Assembly (NCBI GenBank): GCA_900095095.1 | Contig: FMBT01000622.1 | Coordinates: 1-34,237, forward strand | DNA: 34,237 bases | Reading direction: 5' to 3' | Source of the DNA: Fragilariopsis cylindrus CCMP1102 | Lineage: Eukaryota > Bacillariophyta > Bacillariophyceae > Bacillariales > Bacillariaceae | Part shown: in pieces, positions 8,789 to 20,360 of the stretch | Position numbering within the stretch: position 1 is the first letter of the stretch | Layout: each line of letters starts with the position of its first letter | Notes under the pieces: model-generated | Databases searched by the model: none | Told to the model about the DNA's origin: nothing | What the model saw: the letters and a program-made list of their open reading frames with translations, nothing else | Program-made: the position numbers and the translations under genes

Positions 8789-11700
8789 ATGACAACGCCA
8801 AAGCCAAAAATGAACAATAACTCAGATCATGATGATGATATTGAATATAATAAAAATAGTATACGAAATAATAGTAATAATAGTAAGTTTTGGAATGATA
8901 TCAATAATAAAATAAAGTCAAATATATACAAACATAAAGTTCAAGTTGAAGGTAAAGATGCTGTTCCTCAAGTTGATGTTGATAATTCTGTTGGAAATGA
9001 TTCTAAAGTAAAAAATAATAATAATAATACTGTAAAAGAAGCTACTAATAATAATTGTCATTGGATATTCCGTTCACGTACATCCCATATCTTAAATACA
9101 AATGGACATTATGATTGGAAAAGAGAATTACATTGTTTTCAAGGTCAATCATTACCAGATGCAGTATACAATAATAATACAGTTGAAATTATTTTTCTTT
9201 TACAAAATTCAAATTCAAATTTAGACAATTGCAATGAGAAGAACGCAGCAGCATTACGAATACGGTTTAGTGCATTGGAGGGATTACGGAATTGGATGTC
9301 CTATGATTGTCAACCAATATTAACATATCATGCCATTGATTCAAATTTACATTGGAAACAAATGAATGAAATGAAACAGACGCCGACTGCTCAAAGTCAA
9401 AAAGGAGACTCAAATAATTCAAATCCAAATCCAAGTAGTAGTAGTATTATAAATGAAATAAGTTATGATTATACATACACGACACCCTATAAGGGTGGCA
9501 CAGATTGTATTTATATCTATCCTGACGATGAAAACAATGACAATGACAATGACGATACTGAAAATAATGACGATACTATATATAATTATTTAAAACCTGA
9601 TTCAAGTTCATTCATTGCAAAACATGATGCAGAAGAAAATAATGATACTATCAAAAAGAACAGTAATAACAAAAGTGGCAACAGCAACAGCAACGTACGT
9701 CGTGTCAAGTTACGTAAACCAATCTGTAAATGTAAAGGTGATGGTGGACGTGCACCATTCGTTTCTACGTCTACTACTAAATCTAGATCTAGATCTAAGA
9801 ACGACATAGAAGAAGTGGGAAGGGAAGTTGAAAATCGTCTTTCTTCCTCTCAAAGCAAAAGTAAAAAAGGAAGGCGATCACAACCACAACAACAGTCACA
9901 AAAACAACTACCTGAATGGAAGAAAACGATTTCCTACAAGGTGGATATAGAAGGATTATTACAACGCAATCATACTACTATAAAATTTAGAGATGATATA
10001 ACATTATGGGAAGATGATTTACATGATAATGGTACAGCATGGTTAAAAGTACGAACCTTTGTTTGTAAGGAAGGATGGGCATGTCTACTTAGAAATTATA
10101 TCCGTGTGGATAATGTACTTGTAAGAGTCATTGATACAAGATATATACATATATTTGGTAGTCCGAATGTCTACCGAGAATATTCCTATAAAGAAGGTAC
10201 ATGGAAGGATTTAATTAAAAAAATCAATACTAATCCAAAGTATCCAACAACTCAAACAATAGAATCAAAATCATCAATTAGTTTAGAATCAATTAATGAT
10301 TCAATTGCAGCAAAATACCTTCCATTGAAGGAACCACCAATCACAGAATATTTATCACTACTATTAAGCGATAATGAAGATGACGATGAAATTAAATCGG
10401 TAGCATTGCCATTGCCATCGCCATTTCAAGAAGACGACGAAGAAGTACAACAACAAAAGGAAACAACCACAGCTGCTTCTGCTGCTGTTACCAGTGGTGA
10501 TTCAGAAAGTACAAGTCTTATCATAATTAATGATGTATCAATAGAGGATGCTATTCCTGTCGTACCTAATTTACTACAAGAATTTGGAATCGCATTTCTT
10601 ACTAAGAAATCAAATGGAAGTATCTTAGAAGCCATTTCAACAACAACTTCTACAACAACAGCATCAGCTTTATCTACAACTGATGTATCATCATCATCGT
10701 ATATTTCATCAACTACTATTTGGTCAAAACCCTACAATAGTCATAAAAATGGTACAACAAAATCAATTTTATCAATTCAAATATCATCTAGTCCATATGA
10801 TGGTGGTAGAATAGCTATTGGTGATGATTATGGTTATGTTGAAACATGGCGTTTGTTAACAGGTGAATTATTATATAAATTTGATATTACTACATTTGAA
10901 ATAAGAAACAAATATCGTAATAAATCAAGTACAAGACTATGGACTGATCATTTGATATTTAATGATAATGGATCATATATTGGTGCATCTGCTGGACGGA
11001 ATACAGTATTGATTAAAGTTGATGACAACAATAACAATAACTCATCATCTTCATCATCATCATCAAATGATGAAGAGAATTGTTGTATTGATGGACAGAT
11101 AGTATCATCATTAGAATCAACATCCGGGACTGTAACAGGACTTGCATTTCGGAATAATGAAAATACTAATAATGATGTTTTATTAGCTGTTGCATCGTAT
11201 GGAGAAATTCAGTGGCTCGCAACATCGACTGCTACACCAACACCAACACCAACACCATTGAAACGTAACGGTGCTGCAATTGAATGTATTGATATATCAT
11301 CAAATGGTCAAAAAATCGCTGTTGGATTTTTAGATAAAACATTACGCGTTTATGATTATAGTCCTACAACAACTACCGACCCAGAAAAAGATGTAGTATC
11401 AAACAAATACAAGGCAATTGATTGGGTGGGATTTAATTCTGCAGTAAAATCAGTACAATTTAGTACCTCATTGAACTCATCGCCATATTGGTTAGCTGCT
11501 ATGGGGGGTAATACTATATTAGTTCTTCGTGATGATCTCAATACACGAAAAGAAGCACCAATTATTTGTAGAACTCAAGGGAAAACAGAACGCGATGGAT
11601 GTGATGGTACATGTCATCGATTTATAAACATACAATGGTCAACATCAACATCAACGTTGACGACGAGTGGTTTTTGTCAAGAAATGTCTACCTTAGCTGC

Positions 11701-13580
11701 ATTAGATGCGAATAATGGTTCAGTTCATATATTCCATTTCATCATCGATAATAACAATACTACTGGTAACACTTCAAGAATGATGACGACGTCGAATCAT
11801 AATCAAATAGAAGATTCATGGCCACGTCGAGCGTTACCAGTTTATACGATTCAATCATCATTTTTGAACCCATCCAAATCGATTGCAACTACGGTATTTG
11901 CATTTTTTCCTTCATCATTAACAACGACACTTACTAATACTAATACTTCTCAGCAACAAGAACAAGAACGGGCACCATTACTAGAGCAATCGTTGTCTGC
12001 AACGAAAAAGGAAGTTCAACAGCAACAACGACAAAATGCGTTTAAATTTATGATCCTCGATACCGCCACCACTACTGATGATGATCATCGAGATCGACAT
12101 CAACATGAATCAGAAGTTAGTAGTAATCGAAATATGATGAATAAAAAAAGTCGAGACTTTTCGTTGCTGTTTCTATCGTGGAAAGCAACCAATCGTAGTG
12201 GTAAAAGAAAACTTACGTCCTGCCAAAAATTATGTTTCCTTGGTTTTGTATTTTCAATTACCGCTTATTACATTACGTCATCGCCGACGATGACGAAGAA
12301 GGAAAAAACTATGCTCACAACATCAATAAGTATGGAATCAAATTATGGAAGCTGGGTTGTATCTAAGGCTGATAACAATGATGAGAACGATACTATTATT
12401 ACACATCCAGAATATGACGAAGAAGAGGCAAGAAAATATTTATTTTATTCCAAAGTAGCTTTTTGTACTGAACAAAGCATTTTGTCATGGTCATGTGGAT
12501 ACATGTGTAATAAAGTCCCAATAATCAGCGATGATGATGATGCACCAGATAATAACAGTAACAATAATAATAAAGTACGGTACATACCAGAAGGAGAATC
12601 GTATGGTGTGCAAGGATATGTTGCACAGATTCCTAATGATAACAATAACAATAATTCTGATGTTGATGGCGATAATGATAATGATGACTTATCAGATCAT
12701 GATGGTACTAACAATAACAAATGTATTGTATCCTTTCGTGGATCATTAAATACGAAGAATTGGTATGCTGATTTTCTTTTTATGCTTAAACCATGGCCGA
12801 CAGGTAATATGATTATGAATATGAATCTAACTGACGGCGAAGAAAACGAAGTTGATTGGTGTCGAGGTTGTAAAGCACATTATGGATTTGCTTCTGCGTA
12901 CGATGAACTTCGTAATGAAGTCCATGATGCTATACAAGATTTGAACTGTACCTCATTGGTTGTAAGCGGGCATTCTCTCGGCGGTGCAATTGGTAAGTGC
13001 ATATACATGCAGTGCACATTGGGTTTTACCTTACGTTGGCTCATTATCTCATACTGCTGGTTCTACTCTTTTCTTTCCTCCTTTTTTCTCTACTACCGTA
13101 TCCACTCCAATTTTTTCAATTTCTAATTAATTAGCAACAATTGCATCATTCGATTTACGAGCTGTGATGGGATATCATGTTGAATCGACGTGGACATATG
13201 GTAAACCTCGATTGGGGAATGTAGAATTTGCTAATAGTTTTGTTGCCGCTGCTACAAAACAAGGTGTATCATCACCGATTTGGCGGATTGTACATTTTCA
13301 CGATCCAGTTCCACGTGCACCACCAAATCTGCCATTCCATCCTATTGTACATGCACCATTAGAAATTTATTACACCAACAGACAATCATCCGAATATATA
13401 GTCTGTCCTCAACAAAATGATGGTACAAAAGAAAATCAATCATCGTCGTGCATGGGAAGTTGGCCATTATATCTTTCATTGAATATTGATCATATCAATT
13501 ATCTAAATGAATCCTTTGCGTTTAAGAACTTTCCTGCAGACTGTAAGGCTATGAATAATACCGCACCTCCTCGGTTATAA
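8789..13580 (+). CDS. TIP41-like / WD40 / membrane-anchored class 3 lipase fusion protein
   Basis: Exon 1 is 8789-12992 and exon 2 is 13135-13580, giving about 1549 residues. The frame is open from 8654, but 8789 is the first ATG. Residues 91-480 match TIP41, a regulator of PP2A-type phosphatases in TOR signalling: YDYTYTTPYKGG, LWEDDLHDNG, NYIRVDNVLVRVIDTRY, then REYSYKEGTW, with a low-complexity insert. About 640-990 shows WD40-type blades (GRIAIGDDYGYVETW, GQKIAVGFLDKTLRVYDY). Residues 1144-1162 form one hydrophobic segment (LCFLGFVFSITAYYIT). From about 1215 it is a Lipase_3 domain: FRGSLNTKNWYADF, GHSLGGAIA with Ser1396, VHFHDPVPRAPP with Asp1458, and DHINYL with His1521 as the likely triad. 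The lipase would hydrolyse acylglycerol or phospholipid esters. The membrane segment may put it across a membrane from the TIP41/WD40 part. No stop separates the parts. TIP41 plus lipase is not an arrangement I know. Confidence 0.8.
12993..13134 (+). other. Intron inside the lipase GHSLGGA motif
   Basis: GTAAGT follows the codons for GGAI plus one G, and the acceptor is AATTAATTAG. Splicing in phase 1 restores GGAIATIASFD, the canonical continuation of the Lipase_3 nucleophile elbow. Read through, the frame gives an unrelated hydrophobic tail stopping at 13126. The 142-bp length fits the other introns here. Confidence 0.85.
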
Positions 13581-14161
13581 AAGATATAGTTTTCCTAACG
13601 AGAAAAACAAAAGTATCCACCCCCTAAATACTAATATATTATTATAAGTTTTCATGGCAATCTTTACCTTTCGTAGTATGACTACTAAGCTTGGTTCAAT
13701 GTTATACTGTAGTACATTAAAATCAATGCTGGTAATGACCCTATAAAAAGGTCAACGCGATTACTATTTTGGAACATCATCAAGACCGAACCATTAACTT
13801 AACTGGGAGCAGAACTGTTCAATAATAGCTCGGATAGTAAAGTTGTCGTACAATTCTATCAGGAAAATATCAATTAAAAACATACGTTTAGCTTCAACAA
13901 GTCTAATTAGGAAAGGAAATTTGTTCTTCAACGGCACGTGGAAGGAGAGCTTAGTCAATAGCCGTTGTAGTCGTGGTAGTCTTGGTTAGCTGCGTCATCG
14001 TATAACGGAAAATAAGTACAGAAGGGGGGCGGTAATTACTCATTTTTAGCATCAAGGGATTCTTTTTGTGGATTTTCAGTCCACTCTCTCCGTCGTGCGA
14101 TTAATCAATTTTAGGATTTGCATTTGTGGTGATCCTACGTCAACTACAGTACGTAAATAGA
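13581..14161. other. Intergenic, nothing recognised
   Basis: This lies between the stops of two convergent genes. It is AT-rich, with no frame, repeat or RNA gene that I can support. Confidence 0.5.
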
Positions 14162-14885
14162 CTATGTAGCCATAGGTAAGACCACTACATCGTATGCCGT
14201 TCCTGGTTCTACCGCCACCGCCGCTGTTGTATCTTCACGAGAAAAATATCGATAACGAGAACTCTTTAAAGTACTACAAGAACTAGATTAAGATGGTGCC
14301 GCATTACTATGTATGTTAGTACTTTAAGTTGTAGATCGTCCGTTTTTATTCTAAATTCCTTACTCAAATTTACCAGTTTCGATAAACGATTGGCGACTGC
14401 GACGACGAGACTGGGAATCCTCATCATCACCTGCAGCATCCTTGGTAGCAAGACCAAGACCCGACATACGATGAATGTTATCAATTTCAAATAAACTCGA
14501 ACGACGGGCAATATATTTTTCCGGTTTGTTTTCTGCTATCTCCTTTTCTTTTCCAGTTTTTCCAGCCTCGGCGATCATTCCTTCCCCCCATTCCTCGTCA
14601 CGTTTCCTATCGGTATTTACAATTTTTGCAATCATTTCGTCGTACGTTAATTCCGTTCCTGCTCGAGCCTTCAAAGCCAGGACTTTATCATACTGATCCA
14701 GAACCGTACTATCACGTGCCGATACATCCACAGTCACGTATGGTGTTTCTTCTTCTTGAGGTACAGTATAATATTTATTATTGATACCTTCCTGCCAAAT
14801 AGTAACAAATGAATCGAAATCGTTGATACCTGGAATTTTTACTTGTAAAGAACTCTTCCACAGTACTACCCGCACATTTCGCTTT
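14162..14885 (-). CDS. Unrecognised two-exon protein, 5' end lost at the LRR-array junction
   Basis: The main exon is open on the minus strand down to 14364. An 81-bp intron (14363-14283, GTAAGG donor, AATCTAG acceptor) joins in phase 2 to a final exon 14282-14162 ending in TAG. The protein contains KIPGINDFDSFVTIWQEG, YYTVPQEEETPYVTV, an acidic/basic middle (LTYDEMIAKIVNTDRKRDEEW), an Arg/Ser tract, and the tail VEPGTAYDVVVLPMAT. No ATG is visible at the upstream edge (a GTG lies at 14875). Another frame (STVEEFFTSK) could enter at KIPG if one base is missing. I do not recognise the family. The sequence just upstream is LRR-array intron, so either this is the last exon pair of the LRR gene or the array has replaced its own 5' end. 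Confidence 0.45.
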
Positions 14886-14986
14886 GTATTTTGTGGTAAA
14901 ATGGGAGAAGTACAAAAATGGCACTGTGAAAAACAACAGATATAGCAGTAAATGGAAGCAGAATAATACTCAATTCAATTACTTAC

Positions 14987-16602
14987 CCAAATGAAGAGTT
15001 GTAAGTGAGGTCATCAGTCCAGTCTCACTTGGTACTGAAGATATCCAATTGAGGTCATTAATCCAATCTCACTTGGAATTGAACCAGTAAAAGCATTGCC
15101 CCCTAATGCATTTGGTGGTAAAATGTAAAAAGTATAAAAAAAAGCATTGTGAGAAAACAACTGATATAACAGCAAATGGAAGCAGAATAATACTCAATTC
15201 AATTACTTACTCAAATCAAGAAATGTAAGTGAGGTCATCAGTCCAATCTCACTTGGAATGGAACCAGTAAAAGCATTGCCCCCTAATGCATTTGGTGGTA
15301 AAATGTAAAAAGTATCAAAATGAAACTGTAAGCAAACAACAGAAATAACAGTAAATGGAAGCAGAATAATACTCAATTCAATTACTTACACAGATAAAGA
15401 TTTACAAGGGAGGTCATCAATCCAATCTCACTTGGAATGGAACCAGTTAGCTTATTGTCATCTAATGCATTTGGTGGTAAAATGTAAAAAGTATCAAAAT
15501 GCAACTGTAAGCAAACAACAGAAATAACAGTAAATGGAAGCAGAATAATACTCAATTCAATTACTTACACAGATAAAGATTTACAAGGGAGGTCATCAAT
15601 CCAATCTCACTTGGAATGGAACCAGTTAGCTTATTGTTAACTGAATCAAAGATAACATATAAAGCATTGTTATCTAATGCATTTGGTGATGACGTGTGAG
15701 AAGTATAAGAAGGGCATTGTGAGAAAACAGCAGGAATAACAGTACATGGAAGCAAAAAAATACTCAATCCAATTACTTACTCAAATAAAGGTTTGAAAGT
15801 GAGGTCATCAGTCCAATCTCACTTGGAATTGAACCAGTAAAAGCATTGCCCCCTAATGCATTTGGTGGTAAAATGTAAAAAGTATCAAAATGAAACTGTA
15901 AGCAAACAACAGAAATAACAGTAAATGGAAGCAGAATAATACTCAATTCAATTACTTACTCAAATCAAGAAATGTAAGTGAGGTCATCAGTCCAATCTCA
16001 CTTGGAATGGAACCAGTTAGCTTATTGTCATCTAATGCATTTGGTGGTAAAATGTAAAAAGTATCAAAATGCAACTGTAAGCAAACAACAGAAATAACAG
16101 TAAATGGAAGCAGAATAATACTCAATTCAATTACTTACACAGATAAAGATTTACAAGGGAGGTCATCAATCCAATCTCACTTGGAATGGAACCAGTTAGC
16201 TTATTGTTAACTGAATCAAAGATAACATATAAAGCATTGTTATCTAATGCATTTGGTGATGACGTGTGAGAAGTATAAGAAGGGCATTGTGAGAAAACAG
16301 CAGGAATAACAGTACATGGAAGCAAAAAAATACTCAATCCAATTACTTACTCAAATAAAGGTTTGAAAGTGAGGTCATCAGTCCAATCTCACTTGGAATT
16401 GAACCAGTAAAAGCATTGCCCCCTAATGCATTTGGTGGTAAAATGTAAAAAGTATAAAAAAAAGCATTGTGAGAAAACAACTGATATAACAGCAAATGGA
16501 AGCAGAATAATACTCAATTCAATTACTTACTCAAATCAAGATTTACAAGGGAGGTCATCAGTCCAATCTCACTTGGAATGGAACCAGTTAGCTCATCGTT
16601 AA
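14987..16602 (-). repeat. Tandem array of LRR exon-plus-intron units
   Basis: Nine units of about 180 bp, two of them stretched to 212 bp. Each holds a 72-nt exon coding one 24-residue LRR (xxNxxTGSIPSEIGLMTSL plus six residues) and an intron of 107-140 bp. Introns are almost identical: GTAAGTAATTGAATTGAG at the start and CACCAAATGCATTAG at the end. The 212-bp units have a second acceptor, TTTGATTCAG, 33 nt further on. The last unit (15102-14987) is 116 nt and looks like two half-repeats joined by a deletion. Confidence 0.85.
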
Positions 16603-19225
16603 CTGAATCAAAGATAAAATATCAAAAAAGGTGAGATCTTTATGAAAAGATAAACAAGATATTGCAATTGAATAGTAGAATAACAAGTTGATCACCTACT
16701 CATTTCCAAACTTATCACAGTCCCTTCATCACATATGATGTTAGGCCAAACACAGTGTCTCATTGTACTAATCATTGTGTATTTGGAGAGTTGTAGGTAG
16801 CAAAGTAGATTACAGCTAATGCATATCTTTCAAGAAAAAAAGGATCCTCACACATAGAGTTCTCTGATTCATCATTTATTAACCAATCAATTGCTTTTGC
16901 AGTTGGGTCAAAATTAATACCAGTATAAACAGTTAAGCTATCAATATAATCATAAAGCTTATCAAAATAACATACTGGTATCCTTTTAAAGCCATAGGTA
17001 CTTTCTTTAGCACTAGAAGACTGAGTAACCACAATTGAATTGCTTTCAATAGATTTTTTACCTCCATGTAAAATTGTATAGTCTGCATACCAAATTGGGG
17101 AATAATAACTACTATCATTTCTAATAGTCATAGTACAATCTGCACCATCATTGACCATAATTGTTTCTGTTTGATTTTCCATGGACTTATCAACATAGAT
17201 GTTCAAAACATTACTTCCATCACAATCAATAAATAGCAAAGACTTTACTGGTTCCTGTTCAACTCTTCCACTACTTCTAATAATGTTATCAAGACGAATA
17301 GTTATAGGGACCATATCAGGATCTACACAATTGGGGAAACCATCTCCAAAAGCAATTTTATTTGTTGCACCAAATGCATTCTTAAGGGATCCAACACCAC
17401 AATTTGATCCAGAGCAAGTAGCAGCACAACAATCTCCACCATCATATTGAGAATCAAAATCATTAAAAACTGAATCACAGTTACTATCACCAATAAATGA
17501 TGAACATGTATTATTTTTTAGTTCAATATCACCATTTTCTTCAACAAAGTACAAGTTAAGAGGCGTATTACTTGAAGTATACCATTGTTCTTCAAACATT
17601 GTTGAAACATCAAAGGTATCTGTTTTTGAAGAACGAGCTAATTCATTATCATTGCCACCTGCCTCACAAGGATTAGTATTGTCACCATTGAAGAGGATCC
17701 AGCGACGATCATCAATGCAATATCCAAATTTAGCACTCTCAGAGTTATACCCAAAACTCTCATATAACTTTCTTCTAAATCCTTCATATCTATTGATAGC
17801 ATCTTCATTTTTCTGATAGCAGCCATTGTATACCTGTAGTCCTTGTTCCTCATCTTGAAATTGAACCCTAAATATCTTGGTGACCCAATGATTATTACTC
17901 TCTTGAAGAAAAATCATAAAGCATATCATTGAAAACAATATCACACCAACGGGGATGATAGTACAGAAATATCGAACATGCAGCTTCTCAATGCGTTTTG
18001 CTTCCTCTTCAAACTTTGGTCCATACTTTCCCCGCTTAATAATTTCAAATCCAACATCATCAAGAGTTGAAATAAAATTAATTGCTGTGAAATTTAAGAT
18101 GATTTCAATTGTAGTGGATGAAGTGACAATTAGTAAGAGTGTTACAGTTATTGCAAAAATACCCTGACTTAAACGTAGAATAGAAGCAAATACCATGCAC
18201 CCAAGCTTGTCGTCACTTGTTGCCTGATTAAAACGTGGAAACAATTCAACAGCTGTAACAACATCAAGCACAGTTGAATCTGCAAAAATAATATAGGACA
18301 ATGTAGCTGTAATTTGGGTAGCTCTAACTAGTGGACTAACATGTGATGGAACAAAATATGCAAGTCGTGCTAAAACAGATCCTCTTCCTCCATCAGGATT
18401 ATCCCCATCACCATTACTGGACCAGTGTGGATGGGTTACACTAAGTACCATCAGTACAAGGAATGTCATCTGAAACAGGTACACCATCAAACCATACGAA
18501 AAATAACTAGGATTCCCAACAGGACCATGAAGAGATAAAAGTGAGTAGGTATCTGCAGGATACGGCTTGCTACTGAAAGTGCTACTAAAGTCATCTTCGT
18601 TATTGGGTAGTACTGGTTGTTCTGCAACATTCTTGTTGCTCCCTCCATTATCGTCTCGTCCTTCTTCTGATAGACTATCAGAAATATGGACTATTTCTTC
18701 ACTATTGTTTAATTTTGATACCAAGATATTGTTGTTACTTTTGCCGATGATAGTGCTACTGCTACTGTTATTGGTATTGCTTTCTACGGGTGGTAGTACT
18801 AATACTACAACTTCCTTATTGTTACACCCTACTCCTCCTTCTTCTTCTTCTTTTTCTATTTCTTCTTCTTTATCTTTTGGTTTAACGCTGGAAGGATTAA
18901 CTTTTTTAGTATTTGTTTTTGCATTACTTGACAACTTCTTTTTCTTCATCTTTTTTGCAACTGTTGAGGTCGATACCAACATTATGCCATCATCATTATT
19001 CTTGCTGTTGTAGTCTTCAGAGGCAAAAACAACGGGAACATCAATTGATTTGTTTCCTTCATTTTTGTCACTATTGGATGTACTGTAATCATCAGTTGCG
19101 ATGAAACTACTACTGTTATTACTTTCGGTATGTGCTGCATGATTACTATTATTGTTTTCATCATCATCATCAATTCCAATATTGCCACACTCGATGTAGT
19201 CGTTTTTATCTTGCGGTAGACTCAT
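15014..19225 (-). CDS. LRR receptor-like membrane protein with LNR-like module
   Basis: Exon 1 runs from ATG 19225 to 16700. It is followed by eight 72-nt LRR exons (starts 16602, 16422, 16210, 16031, 15852, 15640, 15461, 15282) and a defective ninth (15102-14987) that hits TGA 15016-15014. The N-terminus (about 1-230) is low-complexity, acidic and Lys-rich. Four or more hydrophobic segments lie at about 238-262, 300-325, 353-385 and 420-440. An ectodomain-like part follows with an LNR/Notch-repeat pattern at about 574-605 (CSSFIGDSNCDS, then YDGGDCC). Next comes an LRR N-cap, NTQ...RHCVWPNIICDEG, then repeats LTGSIPSEIGLMTSL. One missing base at about 16773 (CAATGA for CAATGG) breaks NTQW. 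All introns are phase 1. LRR proteins bind ligands; the ligand here is unknown. No kinase domain is seen. Confidence 0.75.
15283..16422 (-). repeat. 570-bp higher-order tandem duplication
   Basis: Two consecutive 570-bp blocks (16422-15853 and 15852-15283), each of three LRR units spaced 212+179+179. The segments 16131-16337 and 15561-15767 translate identically, introns included, so the duplication is recent or recently homogenised. The block probably arose by unequal exchange. Confidence 0.8.
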
Positions 19226-20226
19226 TGTTGATCCTGATATAAATAAGATGCTTGTTCGCAGCAAAAGCGCGTGTGTGTGTGTGTGTGTTTGTTTGTTTGT
19301 GTATATATGTTTGTGAAAGAGAGAAAAGGAAGAAAGCAAGAAGATATTTATTGAGAGCGGCTAAAAAAAAAAATATGTATCAGTAGTCTGAATTCGATGC
19401 AAGTTGTACACGTAAAGTACTATTTACCTTGTTTTATTTGTCTCTCTTTCTCGTTAATTGTTATTCTGTATATAAGGAAAATATTTTGTTGTGCCGTTGA
19501 TTATTATTACTCTATGATGATATTATATTTAACAGATATGGAAGGAGACAGAGACTTGTTCAGGTAGAAAGATAATGACAATAGATCCTACTGCTCACTC
19601 TAAGTTTGTTATTATCAATTTTGTTTTTGATTCAGAGGTCGTCTTAGATTCTATTATCTGATGATGATGACGATAATGATGATGATGATGATGATGATGA
19701 TGCCTGAACGAACAACGATCGATGAATGATATTCGACAGCCAGGAGACGAGAAATACAGTATATTATGGTTTGGTATATATGGAACGGTATGGTCTGATA
19801 TTTGATGAATGAATGAATGTGTGTTTTCGATAACAACATGTATTGTTTATACAAGAATACTGCTGTGAGTATGTTTTTGACAATACCGTAGCAAAGCAAA
19901 ATAAAATGTGTTCTTTTTCTAATAGAAGTTGTAGTTAGTAGCCAGCTAATCTGCCTAGGCAGGTAAACGTATCAGTATATTATGTTACAATGTAACAACG
20001 ACTGCAAACCTCCGGAGGTATATAGTACTACGGTGTGTAAGGCTTAATATGATGATACTTTCGTGATACTATACGACGATACTGTACGCGAGTAGAGTAG
20101 ATGTTTGTAACAACATAACCCATTGAATGTGTCATTTTCGACGTAACAAGCATCATAATTAAAATGACAGGAAAGAGAACAAAAAATGAGAACACTAATG
20201 CGAAGAAAGAAGATGGATTTAAAAAA
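19226..20226. other. Intergenic with microsatellites
   Basis: Upstream of the LRR gene ATG there is a GT/TG run (about 19270-19300) in its likely 5' UTR. A GAT/ATG run occupies about 19660-19702. No gene is supported; open frames here are short and without recognisable content. Confidence 0.5.
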
Positions 20227-20360
20227 AAATCTTATGGACGCTCGTGACTCCAGTCGTGGACTCAATATCTCTTCGGGTCTGATCTTAACGAATTATTGAA
20301 TAATTCTATTCGACCCCGTCGCGTCGTGATCCTTCGTCCAACCAAATGCAAATAATGCTT
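20227..20360 (+). repeat. Dispersed direct repeat, copy 1 (about 134 bp)
   Basis: Matches 21861-21986 over nearly its whole length. Shared blocks include GCTCGTGACTCCAGTCGTGG, TTGAATAATTCTATTCGACC and GTGATCCTTCGTCCAACCAA. Small indels separate the copies (an extra GCGTC and ATGCA here). Confidence 0.8.

Noticed and set aside
15561-16337. Two identical 68-codon open frames on the minus strand
   Set aside because: They are intron read-through into an LRR exon inside the tandem array, not separate genes.
14987-16602. Regular repeat and spacer pattern that might suggest a CRISPR array
   Set aside because: Units are about 180 bp, the spacers are near-identical introns, and the repeats code LRRs.
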